Assembly: GCA_033002965.1 (NCBI GenBank)
Contig: JAURVB010007663.1
Coordinates: 1-64,000, forward strand
DNA from: Piper betle
Taxonomy: Eukaryota > Streptophyta > Magnoliopsida > Piperales > Piperaceae
Direction of reading: 5' to 3'
DNA length: 64,000 nt
Each line of letters opens with the position of its first letter. Positions within the stretch are counted from its first letter, which is position 1. The notes beneath the pieces are model-generated. The model was not told where the DNA came from. It did not search any database and saw nothing but the letters and a program-made list of their open reading frames with translations. Positions 23,440 to 33,817 of this stretch are shown piece after piece. Made by a program: the position numbers and the translations under genes.

Positions 23440-25320
23440 ATAGGAGCTCGCCGCCTAGGCGCGATGACCCGCTTGGAGCTTCTACCAGGTCCGTTTAGGA
23501 CTCGTCTGTTTTAATCTTTTCTATTGTATGTTTGATTTATTGTCTGCAGGATGGGTTAAGTGGCGTTTTATCGGATCCCACTTAACTCGGGCCATTTAAT
23601 CAAACATTTTCCGGATTAATAATCCCTCGAGGATGAGATCCCTCGAGGTTGATTTCGAAAACAAGATCCACCAAAAGTTGCCTTCGGGCCTATTATGTAA
23701 CTCCCTACCCAAGCCTATATATATATAGTTTTCGTATTTCTGTGAGACGAGAGATGGAGAAATCGACTGCACGTACCATGCAGAGGATGCCGTGACAGTC
23801 AAAGCGGGCTCTGGATTAGTGCCAGCGGACTGTTCCATTCCCGAGGGATCCTGACAACTCCGCGTTTGAGTTCCTCACACCCGGAGAACGTGGAGGTTTA
23901 CAGGTACTGTTTAGTACAGCGCATGTCCGGACTTGTGGTTCAAAGGGTACTAAAGGCGACTGCCTGAGAGTACTCGGCCTTCGTGCTCAAGGCCAGGAGA
24001 AATATGGAGGTAAGGAGAGGGCTTAGGATAAAGTTTCACGAGAAGTACTGAAAAAGAAGTGCCGAGAGCGGCATAGTACCAGCAGCAGTAAGTTCGGGAT
24101 GCTACCGGGTCTGCAGCCCAGTGGCTCCTCAGTAGTGCCCTTCAGAGTGTTCACGTGGAGTATGATGTTTTCTTTCATATGAGAGTTTGCTCTCATAGCC
24201 AGCTTGTTATAGTTATTTTATTTTCCGGACCAGTAACACTTGTTACTGACGTGTTTTTATACTATATGTAGGTAATAATCACGAGTTGGAGGAGCCAGCT
24301 TGGACGGAGGAGCAATGAGGTCTTGTACACACACACATGTTAGATTTCTGAATGTTTAATTTTGTGTTATTATGTTATTATATTGTGAATGACATGTTCA
24401 AATGCATGAGACATGATAGAATGTGAAATGATCAGAGTAGCGCAGCAAAAGTGTGATGGGTTAGGACCCAAAGTTCAGAGAATGATGAATATAATAGATT
24501 AGAAGTATGTGTGAATGCTATCGTTGCTATACGTATATATGTTTGAATATACGATTTTGACAGGGTGGCCCCTAATTGCATTTTTAGGGGAAATCCTGTC
24601 CCTTTCATTTTATAATTTTCTCAAATTTTGATTGTAATTGTGTTGGTGTGAAATTTAGGTTGCATGTCATCCATGTAGTATCATGTTAGGGTTTTATGAA
24701 TTTATCCATGCATGACAAGTCGTATTTACATCTTAAGACGCCGAGATTGGATCCGTATGAGTTAGGTTCGGGTTAGCCAACCTAACCGGGGCTGGTAACA
24801 TGCCGGTTCGGTTCACGAGTGTGAACCGGATTTGGGGTGTTACAATACCGATAGAAATACCGAGTAGAATGTCAAAACGTGAGTTTGTGGGCATAGAAGT
24901 GTGACCGAGCTGAATAATGGAAAGTGAGTACATGGGCGTGACGGAGCTAAATACCAGAATCACAGAGCAGTGCTACAATTCCTAGCACTACTAGGAGTTC
25001 CGGTATTTGAGGTGATCAATACAGCGGATTCCTACCGGTGCTAGGAATACCGGTATTTGGAGTGAGCAATTTACTAGAAGCGCCGAGAGGAGGTTTTGGG
25101 TGGTTGAGTAAGGGTTAGGGTCGAACCAAGAGGGTGAGACACCGTGACCATAATGCGCCGAAGGAATTGTTTGAGTGGATTTGCCGATAAGGGTGAGAAG
25201 ATTTCATGGAGATTGAGATCTATCCTTATGCCAACGTCAAGGGGAGTTGGTTGCAACTAACTCTAAGGATAAACATGATCTTCTTAGAGATAAGCGAGAT
25301 CTTCTTAGAGATAAGCGAGA
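23440..25320 (+). mobile_element. Captured family A LTR 3' half plus flank, inside the GIL1-like intron
   Basis: Corresponds to 8641-10505 at about 99% identity by eye, including the LTR end (GTGTTACA about 24842) and the non-LTR flank 10032-10505. The 5' part of the LTR is absent, and neither end is a natural element terminus. It retains 18 bp that copy 1 has lost near 8828. It lacks the TSD and termini expected of transposition. Confidence 0.88.
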
Positions 25321-25335
25321 CAAATTTGTATACTT

Positions 25336-25986
25336 ATCACCTATTCACCCTCATTACTTTAACCAATGTAACAAATTTGTATACTTCCACAAACTGAGAG
25401 TAACTGGATACTACCACGACATTGCTACTCTAAGATGCTTGTGGATGATATTAGTAATGTTAAATACTATTTGGAATTTTGTTCAACCAATTCGTGAAGG
25501 AGATTTTGGCTGAGTCTGACAAGATGTTTATTCTTCTTTTTTCTTTTGAAATATTGCTTTCATTTCCTTGGAGAACCCAAATTGGTAGTTTGTGAACGTT
25601 TAGGCCTTTTCTTTTCTGACTTCATACATTCTATTTATTTTAGAAATATTGCCTTATCCTTAAATTTTTACAATTATTTTGATGTATGACTAAGAATATG
25701 TTACATATGACTTTGAATTGATGAAAACTTGATTGTTTTTCTGCCTTACATAGCATGACATTTTTTTTACCTTTCTCTTGGATTGTATGTTGTTGCTACA
25801 TTTTTTGTTTTGTTTGATAGTGGTACTGAAGTCCCTATATTATACATCAACCTTAATGTTTTTCCTTTTGATCACTATATTAACTACAGCCTGTTTCTGC
25901 AACTTTTGTTGGAATCTCAAGTTAAAAGTGAACTGGCATTCTCTACGTGGAAGTATTACTAGCTGCTAGCAATGTTACCCACGGGA
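25336..25986 (+). repeat. Downstream copy of the 650-bp duplication (joined to the real CDS)
   Basis: Partner of 22790-23439. Its left junction carries short filler, 'caaatttgtatactt' (25321-25335), that also occurs within the duplicated unit itself (about 22827 and about 25373). This points to repair synthesis with template switching. Its right side runs into the intact reading frame. Confidence 0.9.
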
Positions 25987-27246
25987 TTGAAGGACGCCCA
26001 CATTCGAGAGTACAACAACCAGAAGGTCCACCCTCAGCCCATGGAAGATTCTGCTGGCTTGAATCAGGAGGCCGTGGATGCTTTACTATCTAGTATCTTC
26101 ACAAATGTTTCATCTCTAAAAGCTGCTTATATTCAACTTCAAACTGCACATACTCCATATGATCCAGACAAGATACAGAATGCAGATAAGCTAGTTATTG
26201 AAGAGCTTAAAAAGCTTTCAGAGCTCAAACATTTCTACAGAGAAAATAATCCCATTCCAGCCTCTGCATCTGCCTCGCCTCAGGATTCCCATTTGGCTGC
26301 TGAAATCCAAGAGCAACAAAACTTGTTAAAAACTTACGAAGTAATGGTAAAAAAATTTCAGTCACAGATTCAGAATAAAGATTCCGAGATTCTTGAACTG
26401 CAGCAGCAGATTCAGGAGGCACATCTGAAGAGAGCAAAACTTGAAAAGAAGCTTAAGCAGAGGGGTTTACTCTCCAAAGAATTGGATGATTCTGAAGAGG
26501 AAAATGCATTTTTCTCTATGGAACGGACACCAAATCTCTTCTCCTCTGCTGTAGAAGCTGCCTACAAGTCCATACATGATTTCTCAAAGCCATTAATCAA
26601 TTTGATGAAAGCCGCTGGATGGGACCTTGATGATGTAGCTAATGCTATTCAAACCAATGTTATATATGCCAAGCGTGCTCACAAAAAGTATGCATTTGAG
26701 TCCTATATTTGTCAGCAGATGTTTGATGGATTCATGGATGAATGTTATACAGTGAAAGATGAGAGTCTTGTTGTGTCTAAAGATGGTTTCTTTCATCAGT
26801 TTCTTGCCTTGAGAGTGATGGATCCACTGGATATCCTTAGCCAAAGCCCAGATTCTATGTTTGGAAAATTTTGCAGGAGTAAATACTTGCTGTTAATTCA
26901 TCCAAAGATGGAGGCTTCATTTTTTGGTAATCAGGATCAAAGGAACTATGTTGCTGGTGGCGGGCACCCTAGAACGCCATTTTATCAGGCATTTTTGAAA
27001 TTGGCCAAGTCAGCATGGCTTCTGCATAGACTGGCATTTGCATTTGAACCTAAGGTCACCGTTTTCAAGGTTAAAAATGGAGATGAGTTTTCAGAAGTTT
27101 TTCTGGAGAGTGTGGTGAAAAATGTGATTATTGGTGACAAAGATGAACGACCAAAGGTGGGTTTCATGGTCATGCCCGGGTTTAAGATTGGTGAGAGTTT
27201 GATTCGGTGCCAGGTGTATCTTTCTGGCGTCCAATGCAGTGAATAA
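25972..27246 (+). CDS. GIL1: GRAVITROPIC IN THE LIGHT 1-like protein (DUF641 family)
   Basis: A 424-residue single-exon reading frame with no breaks. The N-terminal part (about residues 30-75) carries the DUF641 signature: ALLSSIFTNVSSLKAAYIQL, then HTPYDPDKIQNADKLVIEEL and LSELKHFYRENN. Residues about 108-165 form a coiled coil (EQQNLLKTYEVMVKKFQSQI, KDSEILELQQQIQEAHLKRA). The C-terminal GIL1/IRKI-type domain (about 185-420) has FSSAVEAAYKSIHDFSKPLI, MKAAGWDLDDVANAI, RAHKKYAFESYICQQMF, FGKFCRSKYLLLIHPKMEAS, GGGHPRTPFYQAFLKLAKS, PKVGFMVMPGF and the ending YLSGVQCSE. In Arabidopsis, GIL1 is needed for light-dependent loss of hypocotyl negative gravitropism downstream of phytochrome; the biochemical role is unclear. 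The ATG at 25972 is the only N-terminal start giving the conserved MLPTGLKD beginning. Copying of this start to 23425 is discussed separately. The gene symbol is by family likeness; a paralogue of GIL1 is possible. Confidence 0.92.
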   Translation: MLPTGLKDAHIREYNNQKVHPQPMEDSAGLNQEAVDALLSSIFTNVSSLKAAYIQLQTAHTPYDPDKIQNADKLVIEELKKLSELKHFYRENNPIPASASASPQDSHLAAEIQEQQNLLKTYEVMVKKFQSQIQNKDSEILELQQQIQEAHLKRAKLEKKLKQRGLLSKELDDSEEENAFFSMERTPNLFSSAVEAAYKSIHDFSKPLINLMKAAGWDLDDVANAIQTNVIYAKRAHKKYAFESYICQQMFDGFMDECYTVKDESLVVSKDGFFHQFLALRVMDPLDILSQSPDSMFGKFCRSKYLLLIHPKMEASFFGNQDQRNYVAGGGHPRTPFYQAFLKLAKSAWLLHRLAFAFEPKVTVFKVKNGDEFSEVFLESVVKNVIIGDKDERPKVGFMVMPGFKIGESLIRCQVYLSGVQCSE

Positions 27247-27466
27247 TGAAGGTTTTAATTAGTTTTCTGGTAGAGGCAGATACTGTGTACTGTGTGTGTT
27301 TGTTCTCACCTTGCTCAGCTTCAACACCGTAACATCATGTGTATGATGATAGACGAATGTTGATGGCCCAAGCTTACCTGTTTTTCATATCGACCGAGGC
27401 AGGATCAGAGTGGCAACTGAGCGGGTGCTGTGTAAGTGCATATTTTGCAATAATGTATGCCTAATT

Positions 27467-27472
27467 AATAAA
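27467..27472 (+). terminator. Candidate polyadenylation signal of the GIL1-like gene
   Basis: AATAAA 221 bp after the stop codon, preceded by the TTTTGCAATAATGTATG-type U/A-rich stretch expected of plant far- and near-upstream elements. Confidence 0.5.
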
Positions 27473-29599
27473 CCAGTCATTGGTGGAACAACTGTGGTAC
27501 TTCATTCTTGTAGGAGATTAAGAGTTACATCAGGAAAGCTAGGTAAACAAAGCTAGGTGAAAACCAAAAACCGAACCTAACTGAACCAAAATGGCCAATT
27601 TGGTTTGCCTTTGAACGAATTTGGTTTAGTTTTAGGTTGAGCTATGGCCAAACTAAGTTCTAATTCATATTTCAGTTTAGAACTGAACAGAATTGAAATA
27701 ATTGAATTCTCTTTTTAAAAAAGTTATAAAATGTATATTTTATAATAATTATCATAAAATTATAATATTTTTGTATTGAATTTTATTTATTTAATATGAT
27801 ATATATTTAAAATTACTTATGACATGATAATGTTCACTAAAATAATAATATAATTTTGATTAATAAATAAACAAATTTATTTTTTATAACTTTTTGATAA
27901 TTCAATTATTTGGTTACCGAGTTGATTGAACCCAAATATCATCTCTATGTGAATTTAAGGATAATTCAGTTCGGTTTTGGTTATAAATAATGAAATCGTC
28001 TTGCTAGGTCGATTATAATTTATATAAAAAGAAAAAAATGGGGATGTGTTGAAGTGATAACTAAAATCCTACATATAATAGTATTATTTTGCCCCCTTAC
28101 ATTAGGAGTATCTAATTTAAGAGTTCGTAGCTGCTTTAGAAGTTGTTTCTTTTTCTTAGTTGGAGGCTTGTCCGACATCTCAATCCTTTAGATACAGTCG
28201 TGTGTTTACATCTACAAATATGTCTCGTCGAATGCCTTTGAGACCATTAAGAGAAATAATTATTTTTTTTGGACACATATAATTTATTTTGTCTTTTCTT
28301 TTTCTCCTCAAGAAAATATCATTGTTGATATCCATCACATTGTTGATCATCTCTTCAAATTTGTTATCCATCACAAGAAAATATCATTGTTGATCATCTC
28401 TTAGGAAAGGCGTCAAATTATTATCTCATATTTTTCTAATGACCTGTCGGTAGTGCATAATAAAGTTTTCGTATCAATTTTTTTTAATAAAATAGAGATA
28501 AGAATTTTTTAAAAAAGAATATGATTCTTTCGTAAAGAAAAAGCAATTATTAAATACAAAGATAAAATTTCTTGCAATAACTATGTTGAACAATTCTATT
28601 CGTCACTCAGTACTACTGTTCTGCTCATGTCAACAAGCTTTAGAAAGATGCCTGATCAAACAATGGAGTCGCCTTTTAGCATTAGAAAGGATTGATGATA
28701 TGACAACACTACGTTTTTATCTTATTTTTAGTGTACTTACTCAGCCATCAACCATATAATTCAGCAAACATATGTTACACTAATCTCATTGTTAAGTAAA
28801 ACCATTAAGGTAGACATCAATCTTCTGTATGTCACTTCAGTACGAACATGTGTGAAGTAATGAATATATTATGGTCATCACTATCAACTGTCCCATCACT
28901 CTAATTTCCACAACAAATATGACAATTCTGTGTACTCGGAATATGCCTAAAAATTTTGCAAGAAAGACAAGTAAAACACAATACAAAATAAATAATTATT
29001 CATCGAAAAAATTCTATAATCTTAAGCTCCTGGGTTATGAAGATTTCAAGCGAAGACTACCAACGGCAATTACTTCCAAAAACAGCAAATGTTTAAACTT
29101 TGCCATAAGTTGTTGGGACTTGAAAATGTAATAAAACTCACGTAAATAACAAAGAACTACAAAATTTTATTCTCTATCAATTACGAAGAAGTCAAACGGT
29201 TTAGATTGAGCCAGTATAGAAGTGAAACTCAACTTCACAAAGATGCCAACTTGTTCAGCTAATATTTGTTATCATACCAATAAGAACTAGTTACGATTAT
29301 GACATGAAGATATGTACGAACTGCTAAATAATTACTTGGCAGAGGTCATCACCAGAAGAATGGTGCAAGCTGCATAACACAAGCTTTTGGGCAAAAGGAG
29401 TCATAGAGTAACCTGAAACTCCTCCATCGCTGTTGTAAGCGGTGGGTTTATCTTAGAGTCAAAATAATTTACTATTACCATTGACTACCTTATCGGTAGT
29501 TTATTATTATCTCATGATTTATAATTTTTCTGACCGTCTCTCACTATAGAAGTTAGAACGTTTTGATTCATCGTAAACGATCAACCAATGATAAAGTTT
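27473..29599. other. Intergenic AT-rich DNA with a possible small inverted-repeat element
   Basis: 27565-27995 begins 'gaaaaccaaaaaccgaacc' and ends 'cggttttggttataaat', so the ends are roughly inverted, as in MITE-like elements. The interior is AT-rich. Beyond 28030 I recognise nothing; the short frames at 28180-29131 have no domain. Confidence 0.35.
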
Positions 29600-29936
29600 G
29601 ATATGAGCCAATTAAGGCCGCTGATTGAGTTAGTTAGCTTATGAGGATTTAGTATTCGGCTCAGTTCGACTTGACTAGAAACTCAACATTTAAATATTCG
29701 AACTCGAACTCAAACTCGACTCAAATTCGAATCATACGAGTCAAGTTTAAACAATGTAGTGTTTGACTCGATTCGACTCAATTATAATTCAAACTCGACT
29801 CAAAATTAACTCGCAGCTCGACTCAGTAAATAATATAATAATATATATAATATCTATTACCTAATCAAAATACATTTAAATCATTAATAAATATTATTAT
29901 TGATTACGTACTAAAGGATAATGGTGGTGGGGATGC

Positions 29937-29942
<6 letters not shown>

Positions 29943-29993
<51 letters not shown>
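29943..29993. repeat. (TA)n microsatellite
   Basis: About 25 uninterrupted TA units inside the left part of the inverted-repeat element. Confidence 0.95.
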
Positions 29994-29996
<3 letters not shown>

Positions 29997-30065
29997 CAAA
30001 TCTAAGTTGTCTATAAAATCGAACGATCAAAATTAAAGTTTGGGCAAAAGGAGTCATATACTAAG

Positions 30066-30067
<2 letters not shown>

Positions 30068-30102
<35 letters not shown>
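30068..30102. repeat. (AT)n microsatellite
   Basis: About 17 AT units, 75 bp from the preceding TA tract. Confidence 0.95.
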
Positions 30103-30106
<4 letters not shown>

Positions 30107-30211
30107 GTTTCATTACAACTAGTTATAGTTATTTATATACAAAAAAATGTCAAAGTAGCATCATAGTTCAGTTGGGAATGTCTTAGGCAAAAGATCTGTA
30201 TCATTTTAAAT

Positions 30212-30502
30212 AAAGGGTTGCTAATTGAGCGAGCTACTTTTGACCTTATAATCAAGCTAGTTTTGAGCTCAGCAAAATTAAATAGTTTAAGTGTATTCGA
30301 GCTCGAACAACATAAAAATTTTTTAGTCGATTTTGAGCACATATATTCAAACTCGACAAAATTAAACAATTTAAGTGTATTCGAGCTTGAACAACATAAA
30401 AATATTTGAGTTATTTTCAAACACATATATTTAAAACTCGTTCGATCTTGAGTTGAGTTCGAGCAAAAAATTGAGCTTTGCTCGCTCGCTAATTTAGCAG
30501 CC
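30212..30502 (+). repeat. Inner inverted-pair arm 1, with two 83-bp tandem units
   Basis: Begins GGTTGCTAATTGAGCGAGC and ends GCTCGCTCGCTAATTTAGC, so its own ends are inverted. Within it, two direct units start near 30268 and 30357, each with 'tttaagtgtattcgagct' and 'gaacaacataaaaat'. The minus-strand frame 30133-30543 is a translation of these repeats, hence its repeated CCSSSNTLKLFNF. Confidence 0.7.
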
Positions 30503-30867
30503 ATAGAGCCAATTACTCTTTGACAATATAAAACCCATATCAAGATAAAAATTTTGGTATTATTTGTACCATTTATTTATATTTAACTACCCTTTAAAAT
30601 ATAATAATATAAACTTTAATTAAAACATAATAATAATAATATTCTTTATTTATATAGATCAATAATATTAATTTTTTACTACAAAAGCAAACAAACACTA
30701 TTAATAAACCGGTACATTGATAAAACGATAACGATAAATATTTGTCCCATTACTGTTTCAAAATAAAAGCGGTGTAATTAAATTTATTATTATTTGACCA
30801 TTTTTTAAAAAAATTAAAAAAATACTTAATTATTTTATTTCAATTTAATTCAAAATAGTCAGTAAAA

Positions 30868-31192
30868 TAGCAAATCGAGTCAAGCTCAGCTTGTGCTCAA
30901 ACTCAACTCGAATAGCTCGAAGTTTGTTCGAATTTGACTCGAGTTCAAATGAGTTTTGAGCATATATATACTCAAAATCGACTCAAACATTTTTTATGTT
31001 GTTTGAATTCGACTCGAGCTCGAATACACTTAAATTGTTAAATTTTAAGGAACTTGAAATCAGCTCGTTTAGGAGCGCGAAACTAGCTCGGTTGGGAGCT
31101 CAAAACCCAGTTCATTTAAGAGCTCAAAGCCAGCTTGTTTGGGAACTCAAAATCAGCTCGATTATAAGGTCAAAAGCAGCTCGTCTGGGAAA
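30868..31192 (-). repeat. Inner inverted-pair arm 2, related to arm 1 in reverse
   Basis: The reverse complement gives 'gagctgcttttgacctta', matching 'gagctacttttgacctta' at 30230, and 'aatttaagtgtattcgagct', matching arm 1. The arms are about 370 bp apart and could fold on each other. Confidence 0.65.
31063..31190. repeat. 23-bp degenerate tandem array, 5.5 units
   Basis: Units start at 31063, 31086, 31110, 31133, 31156 and 31179, with consensus close to GCTCGTTTGGGAGCTCAAAA plus a 3-bp tail. Arm 1 has only about one such unit, so the array expanded in arm 2. Confidence 0.85.
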
Positions 31193-31639
31193 AAATATAC
31201 AATCATAGTGATTAAAGTTAATAAAAATAGCCTATCAACATATTTGTATAAATTATCTTAATAATAAAAGGTATTTTCAAGTTTCAACCATGTTTCAATT
31301 TTTTGTACAAAATGCCTAAGACACCATTCAACAGTATACATTTTCAAAAAAATAAAATGCTTAGAATTGTAAACCCAAAATTAAAAGAAAGGTATCCAAA
31401 GTCTATATTTTATAGCCTTCATCTATATTTAGACAACTTTTATCGAACATTCATCCTAAGAAGAAAATTAACAAATATCATCCATTGTGAGATGTTATAT
31501 TAAATAAAAATAAATAAATTTTGTAAAATAAATAAATATATTCTAGTATTCTTGTTAGATTAAATAGAAAAAACTTTAAACTAATCATCCCAATGAATAA
31601 AGTTCATGGGTGTATTCTAATAACTACCAAGGCCATAAC

Positions 31640-32510
31640 AACTAATACATGGCGATCAGTAGCGGCAAGACCGGTGGTGCTCCAAGAAAATAGGCTCAGC
31701 AAAGAACAGAGGATGAAGGTGAAAGAAAGTGGAGGAGGAATGAGGAGCGATAGATGAGGGTAATGGTTAGGAGGTGAGGTCGGAAGGGGGCGATGTGGCT
31801 GGCAGCGGGGAAGGTAGCAGCGCGCTACCATCAATGACCAAAGTGACATGCAACAGCAGTGAATAGGGTAAGGAAAAGGATGATGGTGGAGGAAGGAGGG
31901 GTTGGAGGTGACAATCGGGCGGTTGTGGTCGGAGACAGTGGCATGTTGAGCGGTGACGAAGTTGCTGGCAGTGAGGGTCGACAGAAGGGTGAGGTGTCGG
32001 TGGGTGGGGTGGTGACGTGGGGGTGCACGTTAGGGAGTTGAAGGGTCGGGAAGAAACACAGGGCGTAATTTTGTAATAAAAATTTAACTTGATCCCGACT
32101 CGTGTCAATAATAATAAATAAATTTCAAAAAATATAAAATAAAATATAATAAAATACCATAAAATAAAATAACAATGTCCTAACTCGAATGACATGTTCT
32201 AAGCCTATTAACCCACTAAACAACAATAAATAATGAGTCCTAATGCGATGGACGACTTAAAACTAATTATACCGTCTACTATATATATAAAAAAATAAAC
32301 TGACATACTATCTTATATTCTGATAACTCTTTTTTTTCTGCTATGCTATTGAGGTTATTATATACTTAGGTCTATGTGACCCCCTCATGGCTCATACATG
32401 CGGTTGGCATTAGTTCAGCTCATGTGCTCTAAAATTGACTCGACTCGAACTAATAACTGAACCGACCGATTTACAAGGACAAACCTTGATTCAAATCACG
32501 GGCTTCACAC
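31640..32510 (-). repeat. 5' part of a family A LTR, minus strand
   Basis: The reverse complement starts TGTGAAGCCCGTGATTTGAA (family A start with mutations) at 32510, followed by the stretch around 'cctcatggctcatacatgcg' and 'gtcctaatgcgatggacgac', then 'atgacatgttct' and a GC-rich block. The minus-strand frame 31767-32195 parallels the one at 16343 in the solo LTR (LTRVGI... then proline-rich), so it is an LTR by-product. Confidence 0.65.
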
Positions 32511-32519
32511 GCACAAAGA

Positions 32520-32930
32520 CAACTTGGGAGAAACACATATGCGTACAAGGGTAGTTTTGTAAATAAAATTTAACTCATTTTTGATACGAGTCAATAATAA
32601 TAAAATAAATCTCAAAAATATAAAATAAAATATAATAAAATCCAATAAAATATATTACACCTAATAATCATCTAATAGCATGTTCTAACTCTACCAATCC
32701 ACCCAAAATAGTAGCTAACACGTCCTAACGCGGTAAACGACCTCAATCTAATTCTATGATCCACTATATAAAAATAAAAATAAAATAAACTGGCATACTA
32801 TTGTATATTCTAATAACTTATTTTGCTACTGCCTTAGTAACATTACCATTATATATTTATGTACACATGACCCTCAAGGTTCATATGTGCGGTTGACCTC
32901 AACTTTTCTTAAAAAATCCACTCAGCTCAA
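32520..32930 (-). repeat. Second 5' LTR fragment (family A), same direction, immediately adjacent
   Basis: Repeats the order of 32060-32430: 'actcatttttgatacgagtc', the AATAAAAT-rich tract, 'aacacgtcctaacgcgg', 'taaactggcatacta', 'atgtgcggttgacct'. It is a separate, diverged copy rather than part of the same LTR. Confidence 0.6.
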
Positions 32931-33220
32931 ATATATTCAAAATAAGAAGCAAAAAAGTAAATGAATATATGACTAAAGTTTGCATATTATGTATATTATT
33001 ATATTATATTATCAAATTTATTTCGAGTCGAGCTACGAGTCAATTTTGAGTTATAACCTAGTCGAGTCGAGTCGAACACTGCCTTGTTCAAACTCGACTC
33101 GTAGGATTTGAGTTCGAATCGAGTTCGAGCTCAAGCATTTAAATGTCGAGTTTCAAGTCGAGTCAAATCGAGCCGAACACCAAATGCTCACAAACTGGCT
33201 CGCTCAATTAACAACTCTAA

Positions 33221-33817
33221 TCATATGGTACACCCTAAGAATTAGTGACTTGACATAAAACTCCCGCATTCCACATTTCTAATCTAATACCTTAATGTAA
33301 CGTGGAAATGAATTTTTCGCCAGATTTGCTTTGAATTAGGAGCACTTTTTTCTCCTTGCTCCTAAGAAGGTGCAACTCTTTATAAAAGGGCACCTACAAC
33401 ATGTATCTTAATGTAAAAGGGTGTTCTCTTTAGAAGAAATATTTTATGGGATTTGTCTACTCATAAAAGGATACATTTTTTGGATTGTGATTCTTCAAAT
33501 TAAAAGGCTATATTTAGATAATTGAACCTTTTTCCATCTAAAAGTTTTAGTGTAAATTTTTTCATCAAAAAATTATTCTTTAAATTTGCTCTTTTTTTAA
33601 TATTTATTCTTATTAAAGTAAAAAGAACATAGTTTTTGTTTCATAATTTTGTTATTAAATTATTTTATTTAATCAAGCGAGTAGTTTGCATTTTATTTTT
33701 ATCATTTTTACATTACTTTGAAAACTCTAAGCCCATCCATTAAAAAAATTCTTACAAGTGTATTTATTTAATAATTTTTATTTTCCTATATAATTTTTAT
33801 TTTTTAACATTTTTTCT
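33221..33817. other. AT-rich spacer, nothing recognised
   Basis: No frame or repeat signature seen between the inverted-repeat element and the family C LTR. Confidence 0.5.

Larger units (their letters stand above)
21552..25889 (+). other. Putative 5' UTR intron of the GIL1-like gene, enlarged by an insertion
   Basis: T-rich plant-intron composition from the donor at 21552. The best acceptor is TTAACTACAG at 25889, with weaker AGs at 25962 and 25969 just before the ATG. The same acceptor region also exists at 23333-23342, because 22790-23439 is duplicated at 25336-25986. Without the inserted retroelement segment and duplicate, the intron would be about 1.8 kb. Confidence 0.5.
29600..33220. 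mobile_element. Large inverted-repeat element with about 230-bp terminal repeats
   Basis: 29615-29860 and the reverse complement of 32990-33215 align over their length, e.g. 'gtattcggctcagttcgact' against 'gtgttcggctcgatttgact', then 'aactcaacatttaaat' against 'aactcgacatttaaat'. They are rich in GAACTCGA-type words. The outermost bases resemble GTTGTTAATTGAG. No transposase frame is visible; the interior is filled by other repeats. Non-autonomous foldback or MITE-like element; superfamily undetermined and no clear TSD. Confidence 0.6.

Noticed and set aside
22790..25986. Reading the 650-bp flanks as LTRs or as a giant target-site duplication
   Set aside because: They are host intron and CDS sequence continuous with the GIL1-like gene, lack LTR termini, and TSDs are normally 4-6 bp.
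30133..30543. 136-codon frame with a repeated CCSSSNTLKLFNF segment
   Set aside because: Translation of the 83-bp tandem repeats inside the inner inverted element.
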